A DNA stretch of 64,000 bases, from positions 1,798,001 to 1,862,000 of the forward strand of contig BLLK01000062.1 in the NCBI GenBank assembly GCA_021927905.1. The letters run 5' to 3'. The DNA is from Chaetoceros tenuissimus. Lineage: Eukaryota; Bacillariophyta; Thalassiosirophyceae; Chaetocerotales; Chaetocerotaceae. Both the position numbers and the translations under genes were made by a program. A model generated the notes under the pieces. The model was not told the DNA's origin and made no database searches. It was given only the letters and a program-made list of their open reading frames with translations. Within the stretch, counting starts at the first letter, position 1, and each line of letters opens with the position of its first letter. Shown here piece by piece: positions 32,513-43,177 of this stretch.

Positions 32513-33895
32513 ATGAGTGTTGATCTAAGACTAAGTGAAATACAAAGACAGGCGGACAAGCTTGCAAAAGAAGAAAACCCAAAACCAGATTTTACTATTC
32601 CCAGTGATTGTGATGTTACGGGTGACAATCTTCTAGAGATTGTAGACACAGAATCTAAAGGCAAAGGATTTTATGCAAAAGCTGCAATCAAGGCTGGAAC
32701 GACCTTACTTGCAGCAAAACCCATATCGATGGTAATGGCATGGGAAGAAGAAGATGATGAAATGGATGAAGACGAAGAAATGGATATGGACGAAGACGAT
32801 GATGGTATGGTCATGAAAGGGTCCAAAAGGAATGGTATGCTTATTTTACGTACTCTAGATCAAATCAAAGCAGACCCAGATATTTGGGAGTCTAAATTGA
32901 CAAATTTATTTCCTCGAGATTTCTCAGATAAAATTTGGATTTGTGAGTGTGCACAAACTGGAATGGAGATTGAAGAATCATTCAATTCGTTATCGAGCGT
33001 ATGTAAATTTGATGAATCTCTGGTGGATGAAATTAGACATAGGCTTCCATTGATTATACGGTATAACTGTCTAAGTTGTGAAACTGGGGCAGAACTTTTT
33101 GTCCACCCAAATCGTGCAGCTGGCGGTCATTGCTCATTGTCTGGCACAGGATTATTCTACTACCCTTCTTATTTCAATCACTCTCATAAACCAAATGTTG
33201 TGAGATATTCGATTGGAGACGTAATGTTCTTTGTCACTAATCAAGATATTCAGAAGGGTCAGGAACTTTGTATTTCATATATTGAAAGTGAGCATCTTTG
33301 TGAAGATGCTAAAACAAGAACTAGGCTTTTAGATATGGATTTTGAAGAAAAGGGTGAAAGCAGTAGCAAAGAGGAAAGTAACAAAAAATTTCCTGTAGTT
33401 GATGTTGATATGCAAGATGATCTAATGAGCATTCATCCACTTGAGAGACTACATGAAATAAAAGAACTTCTGAAAGAGGCATGCAGTGACGAAACCACGC
33501 TTGATGAAGAAGGTGAAGCAATTTCTTTCTTCAAAGCTGACGAACACCAATTGCGAATATTATTAGCATTAACATATGAGAGTCTAGGTCAGCATTCCTA
33601 TGCATTCGAAGAATGGGAAAAGTGCATCCATTTTGCAACAAATCATCTGCCTCCGAATGATGAAAATTGCATTGCACTTTTAGTGCAAGGTGCTTTGAGT
33701 GCTCAAGCTATCTCAAATTGGAAAGCTGTGAAAGAATATTCCAAAAAGGCAACAGATATTCACGATCTTTTGTTTGGTGGCGGTGTTGCATTTTTTAGAC
33801 AACGGTATGAAAAAGAGATCAAACTACAGCTTCGACCAACTTCCAAGAAAGTGTTGAGTGGAGAGGCAGCATTTGATTTGATTTGGAAAGAGTAG
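32513..33895 (+). CDS. SET-domain protein with TPR-like C-terminus (SMYD-like)
   Basis: 460 aa, single exon. SET elements: GKGFYAKAAIKAGTTLL (residues about 50-66), FNHSHKPNVVRYS (about 222), where the family has NHSC, and ELCISYIE (about 252). An acidic insert of mostly Asp/Glu/Met (about 79-103) splits the SET core as in the split SET of SMYD proteins, but no MYND finger is present in it. The second half is helical with a TPR-like segment (LLALTYESLGQHSYAFEEWE). It may be a lysine methyltransferase acting on histone or non-histone protein. Activity is uncertain because the post-SET cysteines are not obvious. Confidence 0.78.
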   Translation: MSVDLRLSEIQRQADKLAKEENPKPDFTIPSDCDVTGDNLLEIVDTESKGKGFYAKAAIKAGTTLLAAKPISMVMAWEEEDDEMDEDEEMDMDEDDDGMVMKGSKRNGMLILRTLDQIKADPDIWESKLTNLFPRDFSDKIWICECAQTGMEIEESFNSLSSVCKFDESLVDEIRHRLPLIIRYNCLSCETGAELFVHPNRAAGGHCSLSGTGLFYYPSYFNHSHKPNVVRYSIGDVMFFVTNQDIQKGQELCISYIESEHLCEDAKTRTRLLDMDFEEKGESSSKEESNKKFPVVDVDMQDDLMSIHPLERLHEIKELLKEACSDETTLDEEGEAISFFKADEHQLRILLALTYESLGQHSYAFEEWEKCIHFATNHLPPNDENCIALLVQGALSAQAISNWKAVKEYSKKATDIHDLLFGGGVAFFRQRYEKEIKLQLRPTSKKVLSGEAAFDLIWKE

Positions 33896-34140
33896 ATAAT
33901 AGTTAAACACAAGATAAATATACCACTTTCAAAAAGTTGAATTTGATGATGATTCTTTGGTTAGAGTATCCCTACGCATGCACGACTCAGTAGAAACAAG
34001 ACTACCTCATATTAATCGTACTTAAAAACTATCTCTCTCATTTTTGTTTGATCAAACAGAAAAGCTTTTCTTTTTCTGATTACAAAACTAGGTTGAGTAA
34101 AGGGTAAAATCTGAAGTATTGAGTATTGATTGAGTTGGAG

Positions 34141-35636
34141 ATGTCTACGGATTCTTCAGATAATTGGGACGAGATTACCAGCGAAATCGGTGATTTTGCA
34201 TTCTTAACATATTCTGAGCTAGCCGAAGGTAGATCATGTCGACCTCTCGAATTTCCTGCCCCAGTAAGTATCAAAAGTATCTATACCTAGCGAAGATCTT
34301 AGAACATCAATCACTCATTTTCATTTGTTATTCCAAGTCTGTTCTTCGATGCAAACGATCAACAATAAACTTTTACAACCCACACACTGGTAAATATCAT
34401 CTCCTTGATAATGTATTACTTTGCAAAAACTCTGCTTTATCTACAAGAAATCGTACTGGAACACTAGAATCATCACGGTCGAACTCAAGTGAATATCAAG
34501 ATATTGGTTATTGTTTGAAGAAGAAGCTTTCTTCCACTGTTCATGGATCCGTATTCAAAGGATTTGTGGTGAAAAGAATGAAAACAGCACCCTTATGTAA
34601 TATCTCTCCTAAAGGAAATACTGCCACCTTGGGGAGTATACATGAAGATGTTGAAGTGAAAAATATTTCTAGATTCATCCATGAATTCGACTTCTTGGGA
34701 GATGAAAGTATATATGAACCAACTCATAAGTCAATCATTATCAAGATTTCCTCCTGGGAACGAATACGGAAACTGAGAGGGAAGCATTTGAAAGATCCAC
34801 TGAAAGAAGTTCAAGCTATGCAATATCTTGGTCTTGGAAAGAAGCATCCAAACATAATATCGAACGAAATTGCACTTCAAGATGATACTTTTTTCTATAA
34901 TATCATGCCTCTGTGTAAAGATGGAGACCTCGGTGGGATAATCATGAGTGATATAACAGCAAAGGGTCGAATGAGTGAGCATGATGCTAGACATTGGTTT
35001 CGACAAATATTGATTATCTTGCATCATCTACAATGCAATGGCGTATGTCATAGGTCGATCACATTGGATAATATTGTTGTCCACCACAATGTTTGCAAAC
35101 TTATTGATTTCGGACTTGCATTGCGAATACCATATGAACACCCAATAGAAGAATACGGAACAACAGATGCTTCAGATGGAACAAAGAGGCGTTTGATCAT
35201 TTCCCAAGGGCAAAGCGGTGATTTGACATACATGAGTCCCGAAGTGTTCAGTGAGGATTCTAGATTTGATGGGTGTGCAGTAGATTTATGGAGTGCTGGA
35301 GTAATACTTTATATTATGTTGATAGGATCGAAACCTTTCAAACTACCCTTTCCAACAGACACTAACTTTGATAGAATATGTATGGACTGCACACTTACGG
35401 ATTGTATTGACTACTGGGGAATAGATTTATCTGCTGATGCTATGGACTTGTTGCAAAATATGTTGGTTCGAGATAAGAGGAAACGACTGACTCTCGCAGC
35501 AGTAATGAAGCATCCTTGGGTAGAGGCAATAAGTGAGAACGATTCCAAGTCTAGTTCCTCATCCAGCATTAATTCGACGTATTCATCCTGGACTAGTAAA
35601 ATGAAAATCAGGGGAAGAGAGAAGAAAAGACAATAA
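34141..35636 (+). CDS. Protein-kinase-like protein, probable pseudokinase
   Basis: Exons 34141-34263 and 34338-35636 (74-bp intron, phase 0) give 473 aa. The first exon supplies an acidic start (MSTDSSDNWDEI); the open frame continues upstream of the second exon but without this start. The kinase domain spans about residues 100-455: an IIKIS lysine strand, EVQAM helix, NIMPLCKDGDLGGII, CHRSITLDNIVV in place of HRDLKxxN, LIDFGLALRI (DFG kept), YMSPEVF and DLWSAGVILYIML. The catalytic Asp of HRD is Ser and the glycine-rich loop is degenerate, while the Lys, DFG and substrate-lobe residues persist. It may be an inactive scaffold or use unusual chemistry. Confidence 0.8.
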
Positions 35637-35750
35637 GCAGGATGGGCCATAAGCCTGCTTTTTCATAAAATAAATAAAATCTACCTTATCGAAGGGGATA
35701 GGAGCCTTTGTACAGTAATTTTAAGTGCGCCTATTTCCTTCTATAACCTA

Positions 35751-37808
35751 TCATATACTAAGAGAAACAATTTCAAATTGAACATATTCGCCAACTTGCT
35801 TCAATTCGTCCGAAACGACAATGAACTTTTGTATGAATGTGCTTCGCATTACAGCAAATGTCTCATCGAGATTATGCAAGTCATTGTTACAAATACGGTG
35901 AATAGTTGGTATCCGGATTGATACCTCAACTGCATGATCTTCATCATCATTGTTTTCAAAATTCGAATTCCGACCAATCACTCTACGCTGTCCACGAATG
36001 CCCCGCAGTTGTTTCCTTATTTGGCTGATTCTGGTTGTTGTATTCTTGCATTGCCTGCTTTTGAGTTGTATCTTCACAGGTTCTTCATCTTCATCATAAG
36101 ACTGTTGAATAGTTACTAACTCGTCGTTGACAAGCATTTTGTTGGTGCAATAGATCGAGTGGTCAATACTTTTATCACGATCACACGATAATATAATGTC
36201 TCTCGCATGGTAAATTGCTTGCGATTCTTTCATAACTGGTAGATCAAGAAGTTTGTCATCGTTACAAACGTTGCATTTGTGTAGATCAACAATATTTCTT
36301 TTCAATGATCCAATAACTGTGTCAATTCCTCCACAAATCAAATGACCATTAATCGAGAACACTTCTTCTTCCAGTACATCTAAATCTAGGTCTTCATATG
36401 GACCAGATATCGCAGCTTTTTCGTCTTCGAAGTATTGCTGCAACCATTGTATTGGGACTGTAAGTATTTTACCTTGAAGTAAAGCGATGCCATCCATATA
36501 TTCCTCTCTTGTCGTTGCGCCTTGCAATAACACCCGCACATGCAAATAGAGCAAAATATCTGCATTGAATGAGTCCTTTGTATTATGTTCAAGAATCTTA
36601 CCCGTTCGACGAGACACTTCCTCCTTCATGTCTACAGCTAATTGAAAGGCTTTCAGCCACTCTTTCTTATCTTCTTCTGACCTCGCTATATAAAATTGGG
36701 CAGGCTGCCCTTGCAGAACCAAATTAAACATGTTATTCCATCGTTGATGAGGTGGTCTGGATAGGTGTTGCATCGGCAAGCAACTAAAATTTCCTTTTCT
36801 AACATGCAGTGACTTCACATCAACTGTCCCATCGTCTTGGTCCATATTATAATAAAATTTTATGGAACCAGGTCTAATCTCACAGAAGACTTCAACTCCA
36901 ATCCCAATTTCAACATGTGTAACTTTAGTTAATCGCCCATACTTTATTATTGGTGCCAAATCATTTTTGTTGCCGTTGTCTCCTTGCTGGGAACAAAGTT
37001 TATTGATTGTAGAAATCAAAGTGTTGTATTGTTCCGCATATTGTTTGATGTATGGCTTTTTCCTCGTTCCACTTGAAGCTGTAGTATTGCGCGAATGTAA
37101 TGATTGCGAAGAAGAGTTTCTATCGCGTAGTTCATTTTTTATTGAATTCGCAGAGTCAAAAAACTCTGCATCGAATAAGAACTTATCGTCCCTTTCTTCT
37201 ACTTCAGAAACTTGACGTTGTACTCCTATTGGCTTGTCTATTTTTCCATACCTCAAAGACTGACTAGAACTTGGCCGACCATATGCCGTTGACTGCCTTG
37301 AACTGGGTCGTGATCTTACAGATCTTCTCGAGCTAGGACGGGATATGTATGATTTTGTGGAAATAGTGGATCCATTGGAGCAAATGCTATCATCATCATC
37401 AGCTACGGAAACAGAATTCCTACTAGCAGTAGATTTCATACTGGCACTTCTCTTCAATAGAATTTCTTGATATTTCATTCGAGCAGCTTCTCTCTTCTTT
37501 TTAATTGCACCCATTGTCTTGTTATGCCTCAATGTGTCTTCAATGTCTTTCAACTGTGGAGTCTTCGGTCTAGTCTGTATTGATTCCTGTATATTTTCAA
37601 TAGTGCTGGAAGGAGCAGTTATCATTTTCGGCGAGCTCAAAATAGACCTACTTAAAATTTGTATGTTTGCAGTTGAAAGTCCTCCAAATGCACCTCCATA
37701 TGCATACTGCATCACGGAAGGACCATTGCTCTCAGACAAACCATCAGAGCGATGCGTTGTAGAGATGTTCAGGATTCCAATCCTTGACGCAATCTTTCTA
37801 CTCAACAT
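35751..37808 (-). CDS. PH-domain protein with Ser/Arg-rich N-terminus
   Basis: 685 aa, single exon. Residues 1-230 are disordered and Ser/Arg-rich with repeated SRPSSR-type runs (about 150-185). A PH domain lies at about 295-400: YGRLTKVTHVEIGIGVEVFC, then IKFYYNMDQDDG and the closing KKEWLKAFQLAVDM helix. The remaining 290 residues have no motif I recognise apart from a C-N-V-C pair and a basic RQLRGIRGQRRVIGRN patch. It presumably binds phosphoinositides or a protein at a membrane. It is unrelated to the PH domain of the DGAT1 gene beyond the fold. Confidence 0.7.
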   Translation of the reverse strand: MLSRKIASRIGILNISTTHRSDGLSESNGPSVMQYAYGGAFGGLSTANIQILSRSILSSPKMITAPSSTIENIQESIQTRPKTPQLKDIEDTLRHNKTMGAIKKKREAARMKYQEILLKRSASMKSTASRNSVSVADDDDSICSNGSTISTKSYISRPSSRRSVRSRPSSRQSTAYGRPSSSQSLRYGKIDKPIGVQRQVSEVEERDDKFLFDAEFFDSANSIKNELRDRNSSSQSLHSRNTTASSGTRKKPYIKQYAEQYNTLISTINKLCSQQGDNGNKNDLAPIIKYGRLTKVTHVEIGIGVEVFCEIRPGSIKFYYNMDQDDGTVDVKSLHVRKGNFSCLPMQHLSRPPHQRWNNMFNLVLQGQPAQFYIARSEEDKKEWLKAFQLAVDMKEEVSRRTGKILEHNTKDSFNADILLYLHVRVLLQGATTREEYMDGIALLQGKILTVPIQWLQQYFEDEKAAISGPYEDLDLDVLEEEVFSINGHLICGGIDTVIGSLKRNIVDLHKCNVCNDDKLLDLPVMKESQAIYHARDIILSCDRDKSIDHSIYCTNKMLVNDELVTIQQSYDEDEEPVKIQLKSRQCKNTTTRISQIRKQLRGIRGQRRVIGRNSNFENNDDEDHAVEVSIRIPTIHRICNNDLHNLDETFAVMRSTFIQKFIVVSDELKQVGEYVQFEIVSLSI

Positions 37809-38204
37809 AACACTTTAACATCAAGAAGACAAGACGGTCTAAGGATGAGTATTTAGGTGAAAAAGTTCTTGAGCAAAGTGTGCCTTTCCAACCGAGCTGG
37901 ATCTACTGCACCACTGCTGCACCCGTTCAAAAAATTTGGTGAGAAAGTGAAAAAGTGAGGGAATTTTTCTCTCCAACGCACATGCTAAAATAGATTTATT
38001 GATACCATATTTGTGGGAATGATGCATTCATTCCTTTTTCATTTTTTTGTTTCTCTTTTTTTATTTTATTGATACGTAGATATATCGATAACAAGCTTGA
38101 AGATGATAAATAGCTTTCACCAAAGAAATAATTGAAATAAATTTATTTGAGTTTGTAGAAAAAATTGCCATAACATGAGTGGTTGCGTTGAATATTTGAT
38201 TTTT
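37809..38204. other. Intergenic region between two minus-strand genes
   Basis: Promoter side of the PH-domain gene and 3' flank of the cytochrome b5-type gene; A/T-rich with T runs near 38037-38070. No feature recognised. Confidence 0.35.
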
Positions 38205-38897
38205 TCAAAGATCTTTCTCCTCCTTTATGTTCAATTTTTCCTTGATATCATTTAGATATTGCGTCGGATGTCCTTTAGAATCATAAAAATCACCTTCTAA
38301 CTTTCCAACAAAAAAGTATGTTTCGTGATCCTCATAGAAGGCTCTCCACTCTTCCATAGCTGCAATTTGATTTGGTTTATAGTCTAATATATTCTTCTTT
38401 TCTGTTGTATCTTCAAACTCGCCGCTGAAGAAAGCTACCGTACCATCTTTTCCAGCAAAATACGAATAGCCACTACCAGCAGCGTAGAAATCTTTGTTTT
38501 ATTGCACCAAGTGTGAACAAAAAGGTATTGAAAGTCACGTCAGAACAAGGTAATGTTGAAAGTCTAAATGGATCAAAACACAAAATCATACCTTTCCCTG
38601 TAGATACATCGTAAACTTCACCTAGGACAGAGAGATAAATGGGTCCATCATTTTCTCCAATATAGCTGATTATATAGAAAAGAATGGCGACACACAATGT
38701 TAATTGACTAATATATACATGGATGAGTCAGTTATTGTAAGAACCTCGCAAAAATCATCGTACCTTGATAGCTCCTCTTCTGTGAATATCCTATCTATGC
38801 TGGCATCTTTTAGACATTCAACTTGTGTTAGGACCAGCCCAAAAAAGATCAATGAATACCAAGATAGTCGAACAGATACAAAAGAAAAAGTGGCCAT
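38205..38897 (-). CDS. MAPR-type cytochrome b5-like heme-binding protein (neudesin/neuferricin-like)
   Basis: Three exons, 38764-38897, 38592-38665 and 38205-38491, give 164 aa. A signal peptide (LSWYSLIFFGLVLTQVEC) precedes a cytochrome b5-like domain with the membrane-associated progesterone receptor signature: FTEEELSSY, PIYLSVLGEVYDVSTGKDFY, GSGYSYFAGKDGTVAFFSGEF. The first donor is GTACGA inside what would otherwise read as an open exon; this choice is the one that keeps phase and the family alignment. MAPR proteins bind heme in the ER or are secreted, and modulate P450s or signalling. The short tail ends KDL. Confidence 0.82.
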
Positions 38898-39576
38898 TGT
38901 TGCTCTTTCCGATGCTCCAGTCTTCTGCTGGTATTAAAATTAAGCGCCGTGGTTCTATTGGGTCACACAGTGATTCACCTTCTATACAGCGAGTTTACTA
39001 CGAAGTCAACTCTACGAATATGATCAATTGATTTCTAAAGTGGAACAGAGTAAAAGAGCACAATGCTTACTTTGATGATTATTTAGATTTTGATGAGATG
39101 GATGTGAAGAATAAGGATGAAATGTTTCTTCTTCTTGAAACATTACATGCTGTGGATGAAACTGGTTATGAGATCGATAACATCACCAATGACAAAGACA
39201 GTCATTACCACACAATCTGTCATGTACTTTTTATCGTCATTGCTTCCTCTCTTCATACCACAATAATCTGAAATCATTCAGGAGAGCTACTACACATGTG
39301 ATATGAAGCAGGAGATAAACATTTATAATCTACGTTTACACTCTACAATCAAATCTCCCTATAAGAATCTTGTTCTGTCCGAGCAAGGGGTAGATCCAAT
39401 CAGTCCCTTTTCTAGACTGAACAGAAGGATGAATTTAATTCCTATCCATTCCCTTATTTCTGTTTATACGAAGTTCTACTAGTGTGATCCAATCATTCAC
39501 CAGTTTTTCCCTGATTGTGGTGTAAAATTCACTCGTCTCATTTTTAGAAATCAATGTTGATTTTCTCAGTGCCAAT
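38898..39576. other. Intergenic region with an acidic non-ATG open stretch
   Basis: About 680 bp. At 39037-39270 the plus strand is open for about 78 codons, rich in Asp/Glu (HNAYFDDYLDFDEMDVKN), with no upstream ATG in frame and no splice partner I could find. It may be a pseudogene fragment. Nothing else stands out. Confidence 0.35.
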
Positions 39577-42500
39577 TTATAATCCTCTGGTTATTCTATT
39601 GGCTGACGTTTTTAATGTTTTTTTGACATCTTCAGAAAAATCTTCCCCTGATTTTTCATTGATCTTTTTTCTAGCCTTTTCGAAGCTAGCTCTGTAGTGT
39701 TTTTTTGTTCCTGTCCATTTTTCATACAGGTCTTCGATGGCCTTGACGTTTTTCAATTGCAATAGTGAACGGTATGGACTGAGCATGGTGGAACATTTGT
39801 GAGAGAATGAAATGAATGACGAAGTTTAACTCAACGTGAAGGCTTACCTTTGACCCAGTTGTGTCTTCCCCGTTGACAAATCACGTAAGACTGGCAGTCT
39901 TCGCGTATCTGAGAACGTTGGATCGTTGAGATCCCCAGCATTTTTCATCAACTGTCATTATTAGAGAAAGGCAAAAGTTAGGAAATTACATACTGTGAGA
40001 GTATTAGTCAATGAACAAAATTGATCATACCTCGTTTAAGGGCTTGTGACTAAGTAAGTGCATGTTGATGATGAAGGATCGCCAAATCATTGTTGGACAA
40101 TGTTTTGTTGTTGGAGTGAGATCGCACTCGCGACGTTTCGGACAGAGAATGTTCTCTGTCTTTTGGTATCCCTCTTCCTCTTCAATCCTTCCCTCATACC
40201 TACTCTCTACTGGTGGTACATCCGTGTCATCGTCAATTTCTTCTTGCAGCATTTGATCTGGCCAAGACCACGTCATCCAATGTCGTAAGAGTGCAAAATA
40301 CGCTTTTTTCAATGAAGATAGCTCCGCAAGCAAAATATTTTTTTCGCTAGTAGCAATACCATGATTCATCCTCGTAGATTCCCTTGAATGCCTCAAACAT
40401 TTCAAGCGAAATCTAAGAATATCCGAAATCAAATCATTTGTGTCGTCATCTCTAGGTTGGTAACTGTAGAAATATTTGCTTTTTCTCCATTGTGTCTCTT
40501 TGACTTTCTTTGCACAGCCCTTGGCTATAAATGGGTTGATGACTTTCTTGAGGCGATGACGAGACCTATTGTGGTGTTTTGCTTGTTGTGGAGTACACTT
40601 TGTCAATTCGTCTTCTTGTAGGTTGAACCACATTGTTACAGGTGGAACAGTTGGATCCCCCACTGGTCCAAAGGCTATTTCGCGAACTGTAATAAGAAAC
40701 AATCCTCGCAGAGGATCTTGTTCCACATCACCCAAGTCACTTGCCGCTGGAGACGGAATACTTTCGTAATGTCGTTTCCCATTGATAATCCTCAATATGA
40801 AGTATTTCTTCTGTAACACCATACATAACTCACCCTTGAACATGTGACTGGGAACATAGGAATATGATGCTCCTTCTCTGCTCTGTCGTAGCGTGGTGAC
40901 CAGTTCAAGTATAGTTTCTTCATCAACACCATCGTTGGTATCAGTGATGTTTTGCCTCAAATCTTCAAGATTGCAGACAAGCTGATAGAAGTCGGCAAAA
41001 CTAGCTTCATCGTCGAAGTTACCAGGAGCTTTCTCCCGAACAATCGGGACATAACCAAAAAGAGGACATGCATTGTATGTCGCTGCCACACGTTCATGGT
41101 AAAATTTATCAACATTGACCCCACAATCGACTTTGTTAGCTGGAGTTTCAGCATGTGGTAGCCACGCCGGATATTGCTCAGCTTTTACTCGAGGATCATG
41201 AAGGCCCATGCAGCGTTGATCGAAGGGACTGTATATAGATTAGAAAAATGAGATCTGATTTGAAAACGGACATGTTTCAAACAATAAAAAACATACCATG
41301 CTCCTGTTGCAACCCATGTTGGACAAGGATGTGTTCGAAAAATTTCGAGGTCTATAAGTCCTGCACGATGCAAATCCATCAATTTAGTGAACTTCAGTTC
41401 ATGCTCTCCATGAGCATAGTTACATTTATCTCCAAATGGACAACCTTTGGCAGTATTAAAATTTCTGCAAAGCTCAGTTTTAACTTTGGCACTTCGAAAT
41501 GGATCACCACGTAAGTTTTGAGGTAAAGGCGATTCTCTCGAGTCTAGAGATTCGTTGGCAGGAAAGCAGATATTTGGAGTTGATGCATTGCCCCCACTCC
41601 TGGGAGATCTAGAAGTATCATGCCCTTTTCTGTTGGATTGTGACTTGCGCTTAAAAGTAAAATGAAAAAGTTGATATTAGACAGAAGGGCAAAATGAAAA
41701 AGGACTACAACAACACATAATGTTGTACTTACTGTTGTAGACCGACCTCTTCCAGATACTGAAGGTGGTCGACTTCTACTTCTATCTGTAGACCCAAACC
41801 CTCTTCCACGTGAAGCTGGCCTATTAAGTGATGAGATTGGCATAGAGTCTCTTCCCCGAGTGGAAGCAGAACCCTCTGAGTCCCTTGAGCTAGTCAGAGC
41901 CACTGGATGGGTATACAAAGGTTGTAGACGACTTGAATCTGTGTAGTTCGATATTTCATCGGTACTAGATACAGAATATCGGTTCACAATTTCATCATCG
42001 GCAGACACAGGAGTGAAGAATGGTCTAGCTTGATTGGATATCTCGCCATAAGTAGTGCCTCTGGAGAAAGGTCTCACTAAGCTATCATTATCACTAGTTG
42101 CGTTCGAGTAAGATGATGACGCCATGCCGTAAGCACCAATTCGACCATGATAAGATCTATCTGGTGAGCTGGTATTAGAAGAACTATATCCAGATGATGT
42201 GAAAGCACTTCCAATAGTCCTCGTGAAGCTAGAGACGCTATGGCCGGAGAAAGGTGTACCTATAGTAGAAGAAGAAGTATCTCCAGTACGACTGATGCTT
42301 GAAAATGTATTCGCAGCCGATAAATCTTCACTTCCAATACTACTGTGGCTTGAATGGTGAGGAGTGTTATCCATAGATCCTATAGATACCCCACGAAGAG
42401 GATTGTCTGTCTGTACAGGGAATGTCTCAGCAAGTGTTCTTCTCCGGAAAAAGATATCTGTGTCTCTCGGAATAGTGGGAGGCGAAATGGCATTTCTTGC

Positions 42501-42725
42501 AAAGTATTCCTGTTGAGCAGGTAGAGCACCAGTACCTCGGTTTGGCTGCATACCTCGTAAGGCAGCATCAAATTGATTATGTGTTGTTCTAAATTGTTCA
42601 TTATTTTCGGGGCCTAAATCCAATCCAAACTCCATCGCAGAAGGGAAGTCCAGAGGACTAGCCCTCCGAGCATCCTCATCCTCGACTTTTCCTTCCATCG
42701 CCAATGCTATTGATAGTAGGGACAA
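39577..42725 (-). CDS. Tandem CCCH zinc-finger protein (TIS11/tristetraprolin-like fingers)
   Basis: Five exons (41733-42725, 41297-41649, 40031-41228, 39848-39951, 39577-39778) join in phase to 949 aa. Residues 1-385 are Ser/Arg/Gly-rich and disordered. Finger one is C-x8-C-x5-C-x3-H in KTELCRNFNTAKGCPFGDKC (about 388-412), with the TTP-type KTELC lead-in. Finger two spans the exon 2/3 junction: CPTWVATGAC, PFDQRC, MGLH. A conserved-looking block of 400 residues follows (VTMWFNLQEDE, LRHWMTWSW), then a basic helical tail. TTP fingers bind AU-rich mRNA 3' UTRs; an mRNA decay or translation role is inferred. An alternative start is the Met ten codons in (MEGKVEDED). Confidence 0.87.
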
Positions 42726-43177
42726 CTGCTGCGACTAGGTTGAAAAGGGAGATGTGCCTTCACTTGTATTGCATCAGAGCCTCAGGATGTGGAGCTCTTG
42801 CGAGATCAGGAGCTGAAGGAGCTGATTCCTCCTTTTTCAAAAGTCTAAACAAAGAAGAAATAGCTAAAATATATCTAATTTGGTCTCACGCGCCAAAATT
42901 TCCTCTCTTCTCGTGGGTAAGATGTGTCGACTCCGACGATTTCCTTAAACTCGGTCAATTACCAGCTTTGAACGTTAATGAAGGTGCATAAAATTCATAA
43001 TTTTCGCACGTTCCAATAGTCACTCTTAGTTTCTTGGCTCAAAATGAGATTTTTCTCTGGGACAAGGTATGGAAAAGTACAGTGTTTATTGTCAAATATT
43101 CATATACTATTTACAATTCATACATCAAGCCGTTTTTATTTTTATCGTCATTATTAATGCTTGAGAAAAAGGAGAGT
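42726..43177. other. Intergenic region between two minus-strand genes
   Basis: Promoter side of the CCCH gene. The plus-strand 95-codon frame at 42704-42991 overlaps the CCCH start and shows no family features. No regulatory motif recognised. Confidence 0.3.

Noticed and set aside
34236-34337. An upstream extension of the kinase-like frame through the intron
   Set aside because: The alternative first exon at 34141 with GTAAGT donor and AAG acceptor keeps phase and adds a natural start; the extension would read the intron.
42704-42991. A 95-codon plus-strand open frame at the CCCH start
   Set aside because: Overlaps the opposite-strand start and has no recognisable family.
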